From: Combretum micranthum
Lineage: Eukaryota > Streptophyta > Magnoliopsida > Myrtales > Combretaceae
Assembly: GCA_024138025.1 (NCBI GenBank)
Contig: JAMXBD010000391.1
Coordinates: 186,001-250,000, forward strand
DNA: 64,000 nucleotides
Direction of reading: 5' to 3'
Shown here: piece after piece, positions 49,317 to 62,300 of the stretch
How positions within the stretch are numbered: the stretch's first letter is position 1
Layout: each line of letters starts with the position of its first letter
Translations under genes and position numbers: made by a program
Notes under the pieces: model-generated
Seen by the model: only the letters and a program-made list of their open reading frames with translations
Told to the model about the DNA's origin: nothing
Database searches by the model: none

Positions 49317-50674
49317 TAATATTTAGGTACTATTAGCAACACTAACTCTTAGAAATATCATAAAGAACACGACTAGAACATTGATAAACATGATTATAAG
49401 TATATGATAATTATTTATGATATCCGTTCAATTTTATATACCTTTTAATGCCAACTGAGTGGGTTTGAGATTTTGGAGCTGATTCTCATCTTCTCTTTTC
49501 GCTCTGACGTTGGCCAGGCTGGAGAATTTTCAGCTTTAACGTATAGAAAGAGCCTTTATACGGATTTCTTTTCACAGTTTATACAAACATTTGCACTGAT
49601 ATTCATGCCTGTTACTTGCAGTATTTTATTGAACATCCCAAATATCCATCAAGAATCCATATCCATTTCCTCTTTGCTTTTTGCCAAATTGAGGGGGAAA
49701 AAATAGGAAAAAGAAAAAAAGAAAAGGTGTTATATATTACAATTAATGCATTAACATATCTTGTTAAGTTGGTAGACAATCCATCGAAAATTGAACATTT
49801 TATTAAAAATAAAATAATTAACCCGAGCCAAAATTACACTTGTTAACAAAATTTTTTATGAACTGTCAATCATATCCTGTTATCTAACATTAGAATTTTT
49901 TTTTCTTTTTATACATAGCGGATAATTAGTGGGGATAAGTTAAAAACATCAATTCAAATAAATATATTTTACATTTCAACCACTTTCATTTGTCATTCCT
50001 ATATTCATATTTTTATTGTTCTTTTTTATATTTTCTATAGGCCAATAGGACGTCCGATTCATTATTGGACCGTTGAAATCTCTATTATTTTAATTTTTAT
50101 TATTATTTTAAAGCTAAATAATAGATTGGATGGTTTTACCAATTAATGGGAGTGTCCTCTTTAGCTATTTGTATTTATGGACCTTAGGTAAGGTAACATT
50201 AAATTCCTCTTGCTTTAGTCGTTTAGACCAACCTTTTGAAAAACAGGTAATTTTGAAATTTTGTACTACCTTGTTTGAATTTGAAAATCTAAGTGACCCA
50301 TATGATTGATGATTGAGCATACACCCAAAGTTGTCTATTGAAGAGGAGAGCATTAACACCATAAATGTTGAGAAATTATCCATCCTTTAGAAAAGGCCTC
50401 TCTTTATACACAAATTTCTTTTACATAAAATTAGAACAAAATAGTTTCTAAAAATATATATTTAATCGCTAGATTATTTAATCAATCATATAATCATTTA
50501 AATCAATTTATTATAAGGAACTGAATAATTAATTTAACAATTCAAGAGAAGTTATTTGACAGTGACAATGTTCAAGAATCACACAAATAATATTATTGAC
50601 AATATTGTTAAATTCCTCAAACTATATGAAACAATAATATTACATGTCCCCACAAGCTTCTTTCTCTTTTCTCT
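49317..50674. other. Intergenic DNA; one unrecognised short frame
   Basis: A 77-codon plus-strand frame at 49473-49706 (ELILIFSFRSDVGQAGEFSA...) is less AT-rich than its surroundings and could be an exon relic, but I recognise no family. The last ~300 bases are the probable 3' flank of the MAKR gene. No other feature. Confidence 0.35.
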
Positions 50675-51884
50675 TCAACTTAAAGTACCAACTTCATTTA
50701 TTACCTTTATAGGACTATGAGACTGTTTACAGTGAGCAATTGCACCTTCAATAGAACATTCCAAATCTGAACTCGCACTGCTGCTCCTCCTCAGCAACTG
50801 GAGGTCATATATACCATTCAAACTAAACGAAGAAGACAACGAGGAGTAGGCCGAGGAAGAAGAAGAAGATGATGATGATGATGAAGAAGAAGAAGAAGAC
50901 CCAGAAGACAATGACAACGACAACGATGGTGATGACAACATAGTTGTACAATGCCTTTGAATGGCACCTGAGAATGACTTCCTATGATTGATTTCACAGA
51001 ACTCTTTTTCAGTATACCTATCTCCATCATCCTGTGCATAAGGAACTCTCCTGGAAACCTTAATATATTTCCGGGTTTTTGGGGTATCTTCAGCATGAAC
51101 ACATGAAGAAGCCTTAGCACAACACTCATTAGAACAACCCGACTTGGTGAAGAGAGATTTCAGGTATGTCCTAGAAGACTTGAGCTTTTGGCAGAACAAA
51201 GATTGCTTCAACTTCTTTGACCAAGACGAGTAGTGGTGTTGGTTTTCTTTTTCAGTATCGGATGTAGTGTTGTTTGATCTCAATGACCAATCGAACAAGC
51301 ACTGATCTTCTTCAGCTAATGGTGGGTTAAGTTCACAGCTACTGACTCTGCAAGAAGTTCCACCAAATGGGGTGTTTGAGTTAGGGTTAGTAGTGCATGG
51401 TGGTGGTCTTGTGGAGGAAGTGAAAACCAAAGATGGGTTGATAGCAATGAAACCTTCATCATCATTGACATCATTGTAATCATCATTATCGTGTTCTTGT
51501 TTTTGTTGTTGTTCATGTGTTCTGGTGGTGTTGGTTTTTGTTGGGGCTTGTTTGGAGGAGGGATTGAACCATTTGGAGTCTAGGAGGTAGATGAAGAGGA
51601 AGGAGTTTTCCTTTGTAAAAAAGTTCATCAGCATGAGATAAACTCAAAGCTGTTGATCCTCCTCCTCCACCTCCTAGTTTGTCTTGAGGAGACAGTGAAG
51701 TGCACATTTGGAACTCAAACTCTCTGCTGTGTGGTGGAGAGCTGATGGAGAAGCATATCAAGTTGGTGGAGTGAGTGTGAGTGTGAGTGTGAGTATGAGT
51801 ATGGGAAGAAAGTGGAGGACTCAAGTCCATGTCTATGAAATCATCATCGTCTGCATGGCCGCAGGAAGCTTTCCCTGTTGCCAT
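50675..51884 (-). CDS. MAKR-family membrane-associated kinase regulator, frameshifted
   Basis: About 402 residues if read through one frameshift, similar in length to the family. Signatures in order: acidic N-terminus with FIDMDLS (about 16-22), an HT dipeptide tract, SREFEFQM (about 53-60), ADELFYKGKLLPLHLPPRLQ (about 86-105), TPFGGTSCRVSSCELNP (about 171-186), a Lys/Arg-rich segment SWSKKLKQSL (about 220-229) suited to membrane association, FSGAIQRH, a serine tract and C-terminal SIEGAIAHCKQS (about 377-388), the kinase-binding motif shared with BKI1. MAKR proteins bind receptor kinases at the plasma membrane in brassinosteroid and peptide signalling. The first part (51884-51513) and the rest (to 50675) are in different frames; the shift lies between the LLQ after PPRLQMVQ and the acidic segment, about 51510-51570. 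It could be a real mutation or a one-base sequence error. Which MAKR paralogue it is I cannot say. Confidence 0.85.
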
Positions 51885-51932
51885 CTTTTGGACAAACTCT
51901 CTCTTTTCCTCTTCCTCTGCTTGCTGGCTCTT

Positions 51933-51934
<2 letters not shown>

Positions 51935-51970
<36 letters not shown>
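51935..51970. repeat. T36 homopolymer in MAKR 5' region
   Basis: An uninterrupted run of 36 T on the plus strand (A on the gene's strand), 51 bases upstream of the MAKR ATG. It is probably in the 5' UTR or core promoter. Its length will be unreliable in sequencing and variable in populations. Confidence 0.95.
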
Positions 51971-53470
51971 CTTTTGGGGGGTGTGTGTGTGTTTGAGTGT
52001 TAGTTTGAGTTTAAGTATGGGGAAAACAATGGGGGAACTAGAAGAGGGGGACCAAATTTTAAAGAGTGGGAGATGGGTGCCAAATGCAAGAAAAGATGGC
52101 ATAAGTTAAATAGTAAAAGCTTGGGGTTGCTGAGGATGTGTCAGATCTTTCTCAAGTTTTATCTTTTTCTTTTTTTCTTTTTTGAAAAAATGCAACTTTT
52201 AGGGTTTTGGTTTTTAGTAACTTTTTAGAGCAACGCATCTGAGACATGATATGTCAATGTCATTGCAATTTGTCAAAACTTCTTGATTAAGTAGATAAAA
52301 AAATAAATTATTAGTTACTTATTCATTAGGTTATTGACTATATTTTGAATTAGGTTATTATAAAAGTCATAAAAATTTTTTTTAATCATATCATGATCAA
52401 TTAAAAGATGAATTATCAAATCGATAGATCTGTTTCGATATAATATAAAAAAAAGATTAAAAAAGTATGAAGAATATTGCTGGTATATATCTTCTATATC
52501 TGACAATTAATATTAATTTTATAAGATTAAGATTGTAAATATGAAAATGATAATTATTTGAAATTTTTGTATCAGTGGTTTGAAAAAAGTAGATGAATCT
52601 GCATGGGTATTTTACAAAGGAAAAGCTGTTATAGTGAATGCTTCCAAGGAGTAAAATGCAAAAACCGACAGTGGAATTTAGGGTTTTTTTTTTTTTTTTA
52701 AATTTATCATGAAAGAGATGCCACTCCCTGACGGTGCGGACCCATTTGCATCCCACCAAATTATGGGATAATTTTAAGGATAACAACATTTCTTAACGAC
52801 TTATGTATATATATATATATATATATAGGCCAAGATAACGACTTATATATTTAAAATGTTCATATTTTGCCTCCAAACTAAAAGCATCCAATTAACTTTG
52901 TTAAAGAAACAAATATAACTGATTATATATAATACCAAATAATCTTGGTTTAATTTATTTATTTCATTGATGCATTGAAGGATCAATCGCTTTTTTTTTT
53001 TTTTTTTTTTCAAATTTAGTTCTAAAGAATGGACATATTTCAGTAGTTTTTTTTTTTTTTTTTTTGTATAGTAACATGTGCTAATTTCAATAGCCATCGG
53101 ATTTCAGGTTTCTAGTCTTTTTATGACTATATATATAAATTAATCTCTGTTAACCAAGATTTGAATTTCACTAATAAAGCCATTACACGTGCTTTTGACA
53201 AATATAATATTTCTGAAAATAATAAGAGGGTAGTAATAGAACAAAATTTGCTGTCTCGAGATTACTATCTACTTTATATTCTTGCGAATAAATATTTGAT
53301 ATTTATCATGAAGCGTTTTCTATATTTTAAAATTTATTTGATAAGTATCAAATGTTTATTCATAAGAATATAAAGAATATAGTATTTTAAGGACAGCAAA
53401 ACTTTTATTTTTGGCTAGTATCTACAATATAATGAAATAGAATAAATAGTGTTAAGTCAAAAGAGTTAGA
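51971..53470. other. MAKR promoter side and intergenic DNA
   Basis: The first ~200 bases should hold the minus-strand MAKR promoter; a TATTTAA-like word (minus strand) lies near 52108, which is only suggestive. Further on are (AT)11 at 52806-52827 and T runs at about 52990 and 53047. Open frames here are homopolymer artefacts. Confidence 0.4.
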
Positions 53471-53545
53471 AATGGCCACGGGTGAATTTTCGCTTGCCCC
53501 AACTACAATCTGTCCCGCCGAGTTCAAAATTCCGACTCAGTTAAG
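53471..53545. mobile_element. Fragment of GC-rich hAT-type element
   Basis: A short GC-richer stretch ('aatggccacgggtgaattttcgcttgcccc...tgtcccgccgagttcaaaattccg') resembles the arm of the 'ggggcggg/ccccgcc' non-autonomous elements common in plants. Only one arm is present. Confidence 0.4.
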
Positions 53546-53549
53546 ACTA

Positions 53550-53745
53550 AGGTCCATTTTGTTTCCATCTTATTTGTTGGTTTTGACATTTTATTTTATT
53601 ATTTTTAAATAAATATTTATTAAGAAACAAATATAAATAAAAAAATAAATATTTTTACTTATAAATATATCAAATAAGACCATATACAGATAAGATAAGA
53701 TAAAAAACGGATAAAAATTAGACAATCTCAACAAACCATAATTTA
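53550..53745. mobile_element. Possible MITE
   Basis: Roughly symmetrical block: 'ggtccattttgtttccatcttattt' on the left, 'ataagataaaaaacggataaaa...caaacc' on the right, and 'aaataaatattt' words between. About 195 bp, no coding capacity. Confidence 0.45.
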
Positions 53746-56043
53746 GTATGGGATGAGTATGTATTAATCTATATATAAGTATTAATTTCTAAATTTTAGA
53801 ATGAGGAAATTACTTTGTAACATTTAGAATCACTTTGGAATTTGAATCATGTAAAAACTTTTAAATTTTTTTTATTATATTTTCATGATATAAAACCTCT
53901 GGAGTAAGTTTTTGATAAATTCTCACTCTTTCCATTACTTTATGACTTCTTTTTTTTTTTTTTTTTTTGTAAATTAAAGTTTACTAAGAGAATGTTAAAT
54001 TCATGAAGAAGGCACACCCTCCATATAGGTTTATCATCGTGTTTCTAAATAAGATAGACCCATGAGTTTAGAAAATTTCTACATTATGAACAAGAGAGGC
54101 TAAGAATAGGACACTTAGAAATGGAACAAGGAGAGGCTAAAAGATAAATTGGATAATTTTTTTTTTTTTTATTTATAGGTGCTTGAGATTTGTAATTTTC
54201 TTAGAACATAAGAGGTAGAAATATAATATCAATTTATATTTAACGTTATTAATAATTTTTTAAGGATTATATAGGACATTTGGAACTTATCTCCTATATA
54301 TCTTAAAGTTCAAATTTCGAGATAAATATAGAATATAAATATTATTGTGAGAGCATATTCTAAATAACTGTGCAAAATCTACCCGATTATTAGTGGTAAA
54401 ATGAGACACAAAATGTAATGGGGTTATTATATGCGACACAAATTCATCGATTAGATGGTATATTGAATATTTAAAGTGGCCAAAGCAAAGATTCAGGAAA
54501 AAGCGCCTAATATTGCAATCGGTTCTGAAGATCGAGGGTAGATCTATTACATTTAAAGAAAGCAGTTGATATTCAACTCTGAATTCTATATTATATTTAA
54601 GTTTTGAATAGTCAAATCTCCTCTAAGATACTTTCCTTGATTGCGTTACTTATGGAAAATACTCCTATGTGGTTAAGATTGTTGTTTTTCTCTCTTCTTT
54701 TCTTTTTTTTTTTTCTTTAATTTATAATTTTAAGTTGTAACTACCAAAGCATATGACTGAATTAAATCTACTAGGAAATTACCTTATTAACAGCCGAGTC
54801 GAACTTGAATTTCATAATATTTGGCTCGTTTTACTTGCAGGTAAAATTGATCTTGAACTGAACACATTCACTATAATTTTGATGGGATTATATATATTGG
54901 ATAAATTATATAAGGGTATTTTATAATTATTTTGTTGCTAGCAACTCATATAACTTTTTTAAGTGATAAATGTAGTGCTTACACTATTTATAAGCTTAAA
55001 TTTTTAAATCAGATGTTTATAGTATGTATAAAAGTAGAAGATCATAAGTTCAAATATTTGCAAACTCATTACAATCTCATTAAATTAAAACTATCCACTT
55101 GATAGGCCTTAGTTAAAGTCTCGAGCCATACGATACTACAAGTTTAAGCTTTTAGACATGGTTATGGTCTTAATCTTAATAAACTTTAATTAAACAAAGC
55201 TCAAACTTATTCAATGCTACTCATCTTAACAAACTTTAATTAAATAAAGCAGAAACTTAATACTACTTCAAATCGAACTTGAGCAAATATGATGGACAAG
55301 ATTCAAATGTTATAGATCATGACTCTCCAAAAGAGATTTTTCTTTTTTTTTTCCTTCTCTTTCTTATTTATTTATTTTTCAAATGTCTAAGATATGTAAT
55401 TGTGCTACTTCTCATTTTTGTCTTGTTCCTTTTTTAGCATGAAATTTCATTGATTTCATGCACACACTCTCTGTAAATTTATTATAAAATACAATACACT
55501 TCAAACATTATTTGTAGGTACGGTGTGCTCTGATATTTTGAAATTCTACTATTCAAGCATCAAAAGCTTCATTATATCATAAAGAAGTGAAGAATCATGT
55601 TTAAACTCTTTTAACAAATTTTGTATGGACTTGATTTTTTTTTTTTTCTACTAAGTTTCACTAAACCAAATCTTTCACAATTTCTTATTAGATGAGAACT
55701 CTCCAACCGAGTTTAAGATCTCGAATCCCGTTAGGAAATTGGAGTAAGACCCAAAAAGGATATTTAGCTTATACTTTAAGATTTTGGTTAAGGCTTTTGC
55801 TACATAAGGATTCCAAAAAATTAAAAGGTTATACAACTCTTAGTTTTTTTTCCCCGCCAAACTTATTATTTTTAGTTTTAAAAAGCTAAATATGTCATTT
55901 TGGCCTTGTTTTTTATTTTATTATTTGAGAGATCTTGAACAACATGCACCGTACTGATTAAGAAGATGTCTATGTGGATTTCAAAGATAGCATTAGGTTG
56001 CAAAACTTTTTATGACTTTAAATTATACAAGATGCTAGTGATA
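53746..56043. other. Intergenic DNA, nothing recognisable
   Basis: AT-rich with T runs near 53950, 54162, 54705 and 55628. The short frame at 55692-55889 has no recognised homology. No inverted ends or genes found. Confidence 0.45.
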
Positions 56044-57497
56044 TGTCCTGGGTCATATGGATTCTATATCATTTGCATGTTTATCTTTATAATATAAGTC
56101 ATTTTCTTTATCAAAGTTATTTTTGGCATTTTCACTTTGATGAAATTATTCATTGAATAATTAGTTATTCCTTATGTCCTTAAAATATGAGACGTTAATA
56201 GTAAAATCATAAGGAAAGAAATAATTTTATTCTAAATTATTCCTAGTCGTTCATTATATGGAATATTAATGATTTTAAGACTAGTATGTTGGTTGAATGA
56301 TGATCATGTTTTACTGATTATGGATATGAGATATCGATTCAACACATGGATACATGTAAGATTACATTGTATTAGAATGACCAAACATGATAATACTATA
56401 TGAATCAATACGATAAGTATTTCTCATTACAGTATTATTTTAGTCCTTCGACTGGATGACACCATGGATTCCTGCACAACAAATTCCGTATTTTGATTTA
56501 GCTCTTCATCATCTTTAATTGGGTGATTATAAAGTTGTAATTGGACAAGAATAAGTCGTGTTGAGGAATATAAGTGTTCGTGACGGAATTTGTTTATCTA
56601 ATTAATTTAAGAGAGATATCTTTTGGGTCTTTTGATGAGTAGAACTGAGAAATGAATGGCCCTGCTCGAATGAATTGAAAAGGAGTTATTAATGTCATTC
56701 AATAAGGTCAATCAGACATTGGATTCAAGAAATATGTGATTAAGCAATATCAGAGTATATTGATCCACACCTTATGTTTAATCGTAAGATATCATGTAAC
56801 AAAGGGACTAAATAACTTACTGTTATTAGGTAGAGTCAGATCACCGATATTCACTTAATTTGGGTAGGCATAATGTCTTGCTAGTGACCAATTATGTCTT
56901 GAAAGCCCAAAAGGTGTTTGAAGACTACTGCCAACATACACACAAAGAATGAATCGATCGAATCATAGGTTATTTTAAATAGCCATATTGGGAATTTTAT
57001 AATTATTTATTAATCTTAAATGGATTAAAATTAATAAATAATTAGTAAATAAAAAAACATTATTTTATAAACGCATACATCTTTTATTTTTGAAACTCTA
57101 ATAATATTTAGGTAAATCATTAATGAAGATATATCTTATAAAAAGAAAGTGGTGGTCCCTCTACATTTTGACCTACACTCGTCATCAGATTAGATTTTAC
57201 AGAGAAGTCTAAAAAAAAAAAAAAGAAAGAAACACGAGAGGTGAGACCTTCTCGAGCACATGGAATGATTCCAACATGCTAGCACACGTGCACAATTCGG
57301 TTGGTGATTTGTTCATATGGATACAATAGAGGGTGTTCGCGTTTACAGCATCTCAGATCTAGATTTCGAAAGCATCAAAAGGTATAATTCAGTTCGCACT
57401 AATTAGATTGAATTGCATGGATCCGAAATTGAGGTTAGGTTTAAAAAAATTATTTCCGCTACCTAAAACCAAATTTATGAGTACTAAATTCCCAACA
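56044..57497 (+). mobile_element. Copia-like solo LTR
   Basis: Begins TGTCCTGGGTCATATGG and ends TTCCGCTACC...TTCCCAACA, the terminal style of a plant Copia LTR; 1,454 bp. An internal block near 57270-57380 matches the smaller LTR at 5984-6556. No PBS, coding region or second copy adjoins it, so it is solo. Flanks TGATA and TAAGA do not form a clean duplication. Confidence 0.65.
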
Positions 57498-57699
57498 TAA
57501 GATTCATTGTATCATATTTGGATTGCAAAATAACTTTGGCATTAGAAAAAAATTCTACTTATGGTATAAGACAAAACTCAAGATTTTATCCCATCTATTT
57601 AGGTAAAGAAAAAAAATTATTTAACAAAAATACCAAAATAACACAACTATTACTATCCATTTTTTGCATTGCAAGTTTTTAACTTTACCACTGTAATAT

Positions 57700-59350
57700 A
57701 CAAATAAATAAATTATAAAAAGGGTAAATATGTCATTTGATATAAAATAAGAGGGTTTTATGATCAACCCTAAAGTATATAAATAAATTAGAAAGAAGGG
57801 TAAGGAATGTCATATGATGTTAAATAAGATGGCAAAATAGTCCATTCAAACCAAATAATAAAGAAGGATAATGAATGTGATATGCTAATAAACAAAAGGG
57901 TTTTATGGAGATGTAATAAATTTAGAAGGACAATAAATGTCATAAAGAAGGACAATAAATGAAATATTTAAAATTAGGTTTTCCCAAAGCCTATAAATAC
58001 CCCTTAATCCTTTTGTTTCCTCCTCACAACTCTTCCTCCATCAAAACTCTAGGTAAGTAGGTCTCTCTCTCTAGTCTTTTTCAATTAATCATTTAAGGTT
58101 ATCTTTCTTATAAGGTTCTTTTTATATATTTGAAGGAGATTCAAGATTTAGTGAAGAAACCCTAAAGCAGATTTGGAGATTTGTGGTTTTGATTCAAGAT
58201 AAAGTAAGATATTATTATAGTTTTGTGATTTCTAAGATTTATATATTATAGGAATATGATTATAGCAATCAAAAATAGTTAATTGATTGTATCAGAAGAT
58301 TATTGAATTGAGATCCTATTTCAACCAAGATCTGCAATATTTAGGTAAGTATGGATCTTCCCATCTTTGTGATTTTAAAGATGTGATCTTTTCCTAGTGG
58401 TTGGTTTATTAATGGAGGATTATATGTATATTGAAAGAATTGTGGAAGAAACTAGGAATCTTTGAAGGAACTGTGTTTGGAGATTTCATTGATTGTGAAC
58501 AAGATAAATAGGTGTGTTAAATTCTTATTGTGGATCTATGATTAAGGTTATAGATCTTTTGAATAGGATTATGGAAATTAGGGTTAGGGTTTAATTATGA
58601 ATTTGCAATTGAAATTGATTTGAGATATGTTGATGATCAAGAAAATTTATGAGATTTGAGTTTCTTTTTTGTTAGAAGTTTTGTTAGTGAGATTGGAATT
58701 GAAAGCGAATCCAGGTACGACCTTACCTTGCTTGTTGTTTGTGCATGTAGGATTAGAGAAATAAATTGACCTAATTCTATAAGACCTTTTAATTTGATTT
58801 GTTGCTTGTGCTTGGTTGTGGCTAGTAAAGGTCACGTAGAGTGTGATACTAACGCTGGTAATCTAATGATTCTTGTGTGGTGGTGTTCCGAGTGGAGTTT
58901 ACACCTAGATATGATTCCAGTAGATTAGGAGTCGTGCTAGTTTAATTGTGGTACGTAATGTTGGGTGGATCGCATCCAACACCAATATATGTAAAAAAAT
59001 TATTTTGGTATAAAACTTGTTTTATGAAGTCATGAGTTACTTCGGGTTTAGAACTAATTACAAATAGTTATGGTTCTAAATTGTGTTTGTTGCTTGGCTA
59101 AATTAAGGATAACAAATTGTGTTGTTGCATTAGTTTTAGGGTTGTATGTGATTTATGTATATTGTATGATTATGCTTATTTGTTTGTGGTATGGCGTACT
59201 AGGCGTTTTCACTCAACCCTTTATCTTTTTCAGGTACAGGTAATGATTATATAATATACTATGTCTTACTATGATATATTCATGGATCATGGGGATGGCG
59301 ATAGTGGATTAGACTACCTAGCCGATGATCAGTAGATTTTGGATATAGAA
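57700..59350 (+). mobile_element. Probable LTR-like block with TATA box
   Basis: Four loose copies of an 'aagg(g/a)taa-gaatgtcatatgatgttaaataagatgg' unit (57719-57965) precede CCTATAAATACCC at 57989 and a CT-rich leader with a possible splice donor (ctag/gtaagtagg at about 58052). A 'tttttcaggtacaggtaatga' block near 59226-59245 is typical of the LTR ends of some plant Gypsy elements. I see no protein that would make it a host gene. Ends not defined. Confidence 0.4.
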
Positions 59351-62300
59351 GTAAGTAAGGATAGTTATTGAGAACATATTGAGATTTAACGTTTTAAAAC
59401 TTTATGAAACTTGTTATTAGGTTTCTTTTGATTTAGATGATTTGAAGTTCTGGATTGTATAGTTTATGAGATTTTGATATGAGATTTTAAAGTATCTATT
59501 TATCAGAGTTTTGATGATTTGAATGGACAACTAGTGAATTTAATGTATTATAGCCTTAGTATGTTCTTAACAAGAAAAAAATACATGGTGAGTTGTAATA
59601 CCTTTAAGTTAGTGCATTACAACCACCTTACTACTACTAATATAACCTTGGCAACAAATTACCACCGACGCTTTTACATTACTGCCATTGAACTGCACCA
59701 TCATTCACATTACCAATTACTACTAACATATATAAATAACGTTTAAAAATTATATCTATTGTACTTAGCTTACTAGATATAATATAAGGTCAAATGCGAT
59801 AAAAGTTAAGAATCAATGTTAATTTACCTGTGAAGTGTTGAAAACCCAAATAAACACACGAGATATTTTAGGAACAGCCTTCCGACAATATGATAATCCT
59901 CGCTATATCAATTGTCTTCCATTCTATCACGTGTTTAGAAGTTAATAAAAACAATTTATATGCCTTTGTGATATCTTGAAACTCGAAGTAGGACCTAAAA
60001 GATATGGTTTGAAAAAAAGGCCAAAAAAATCAAGGTAGTTTTAATTGGTTTGTGGAGAGAATAACTTTTTAATTACGAGGGAACAACTTTTATCTAGAAA
60101 TTGCTATTCCTTTGAAGTATAAATTCCATTATGTGATTCCTACGGATAGCTATCATCATGGAATAATTTTTTCACTTTTTTGTTTCATGGGATCAGAATT
60201 CTTGGTTCACTTAACAGGTTTATTTAAAACATATGAATACCACTTAGAATAAGTTACTAATTAATCACTTTTAATCTTATAATTTACATCGTAATGATTA
60301 ATTAAGAGTCTAGTATTAGATTTAGCTAATCAATTAATTGCAATAATTATTAAGTAATTGATTGATGATTTTTTATCAGTAATAAATTAATAATTATTGT
60401 ATAGAAACCTAATACTTTCTTTGCAAATAAAATGATTATCAAATGTCAAATGTTATTCTTGCAATGACATCACTTATTATTAACTAAATATTATTATTAG
60501 TTGATATTACTAATATCGCATAAAAACTTCACTTTCAAGAAACATACGATTAATCAACAACTAATGTTGCGAATAATTTATTATTATAGTTTTTTCTTGT
60601 CATATTAAATTTCATAATTTGTTTGGCTATTATTCAATGTTTAATATTATATAAATTGATTATTATTAATTATATCATTAAATATTTAACTAAATTTGAT
60701 CATCAACTAGTAATTTCATTATTATTACTTATTAATTATTTCCATGAATTGAAATTATTTGTGTTCTTAAGTGGGATGCTACAAGAGGATTAAGGTATTA
60801 AAACCTCACTCTATTTTGTCCTGTAATTGTAGGTTTCCAAATTTTGAAAACAAAATCTATTTTAGCATTTCAAAACCATTTTAAAACCCGTACTCTATAG
60901 AGTCTTTATGGTATAGTACCTTGTTTACAAAGTACCTTATAGAACTTATGATTTTTTTCTTGCAATTTTATATAATTAACTTTGCAAGGTAAATCTTCAA
61001 GAACTAGACGTCCACACTTTCACCCCAATGATGGTTTTTCACATTATAATTTCATAAGACATTGTAGTGTACCGTAGCCATTGAAGGTTTAAGCTGGTAT
61101 TCTTTTAAAGTATTTGTCTTTAGTTTAAGCTATCTATATGTATATTTCTTTTTTTCTTTTTTTGGGTAAAATATAGAATTTAGAAGGTGAAATATAATGT
61201 TTTTTTCATATATTATTATTTAATAATTTTTACACCATGAATATAGGAACCTTGGAACTCTAAATGCATTAAAGTATAGGTTTCGCGATAAATATAAAGT
61301 GTATAGATGTCATATCCATACCCTACACTATGAAAATAGCTTCCATAAAAATTTATATAGAACATATCCTATAACCTCCAATACTTACTCAAAACTAACT
61401 TGATCAAATTAAATATTATAAGACTTATAGTGTAATAGGAATATCCGCGTACTCTTGCTTAAGATAATATCTATTCTCAAACTAACTTGATATGCATGAA
61501 TATTCATCTCCTCAATCATGGACAGTGGCATCGTAGTTTTGTGAATGATTGTACCTAGTCTAGTAGCACCCTCAACCTATAACTCTTCAAAATTCAGTTC
61601 TCAATACGATGAATCTGAAAATTCCTTTTGATCCGTGAATGAATGCTAACGTGGGAAGAAGTAAGATTCAATCTGGTGGAAGATGTTGACGGGTGTTCTT
61701 GTTTCTTTTTGCATATGTTTGGGTTTTAGATAATTACAAGGCAATATTTGGCATTATACAATATACATCAACTTGATATAATAGAGAGAAGGTATTTGGT
61801 GGTACGTGATAGAAACTATTCAAAAATTGTGTTGTTTCATCACCTTGCATGACCGGTCCAATCCCATATTATGTAAAATTTCCGATACCTCCATGGCCTA
61901 CACCTTTCTATCTTAAACTCTTTTGTCTTTGTAAGATCATATATCACATGCATTGCACTATTATTTAATCGTCCTATGTGGCTTGATTCTCATCACCGTT
62001 GCATTGGAAATGGAGCTCTCTGCCGAAGTATTCTTAAAATCATTGTATGGCTGGGAATGGTCGGCAATAAAACAGTGAATTTCATGGATTAGGCTTCGAT
62101 TCTTAAATTTCGAAACATAATCATACAAGGTTGAACATAGGATATAATCCCATATCAATTATGTATCCTGTAGTAGAATCAATATACAATGTTACTTTAT
62201 AATTCATTATAGTGTCACTTGCAATTTTTCAATACATGCAACGATAAATCTTCTTGATAAGCAAATTATACTGATAAATACCATTAAGCTTGAAAATATA

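Noticed and set aside
50840..50910. Tandem trinucleotide array as a separate microsatellite locus
   Set aside because: It is the coding serine tract of the MAKR gene and is described there.
51316..51516. Frame MNNNKNKNTIMMITMMS on the minus strand
   Set aside because: Third frame of the MAKR gene through a low-complexity acidic/Asn region; considered as an alternative continuation after the frameshift but it does not carry the family motifs.
59235..59335. Short frame MDHGDGDSGLDYLADDQ as a possible small peptide gene
   Set aside because: Only 17 codons, no conserved start context or homologue known to me, and it lies in LTR-like sequence.
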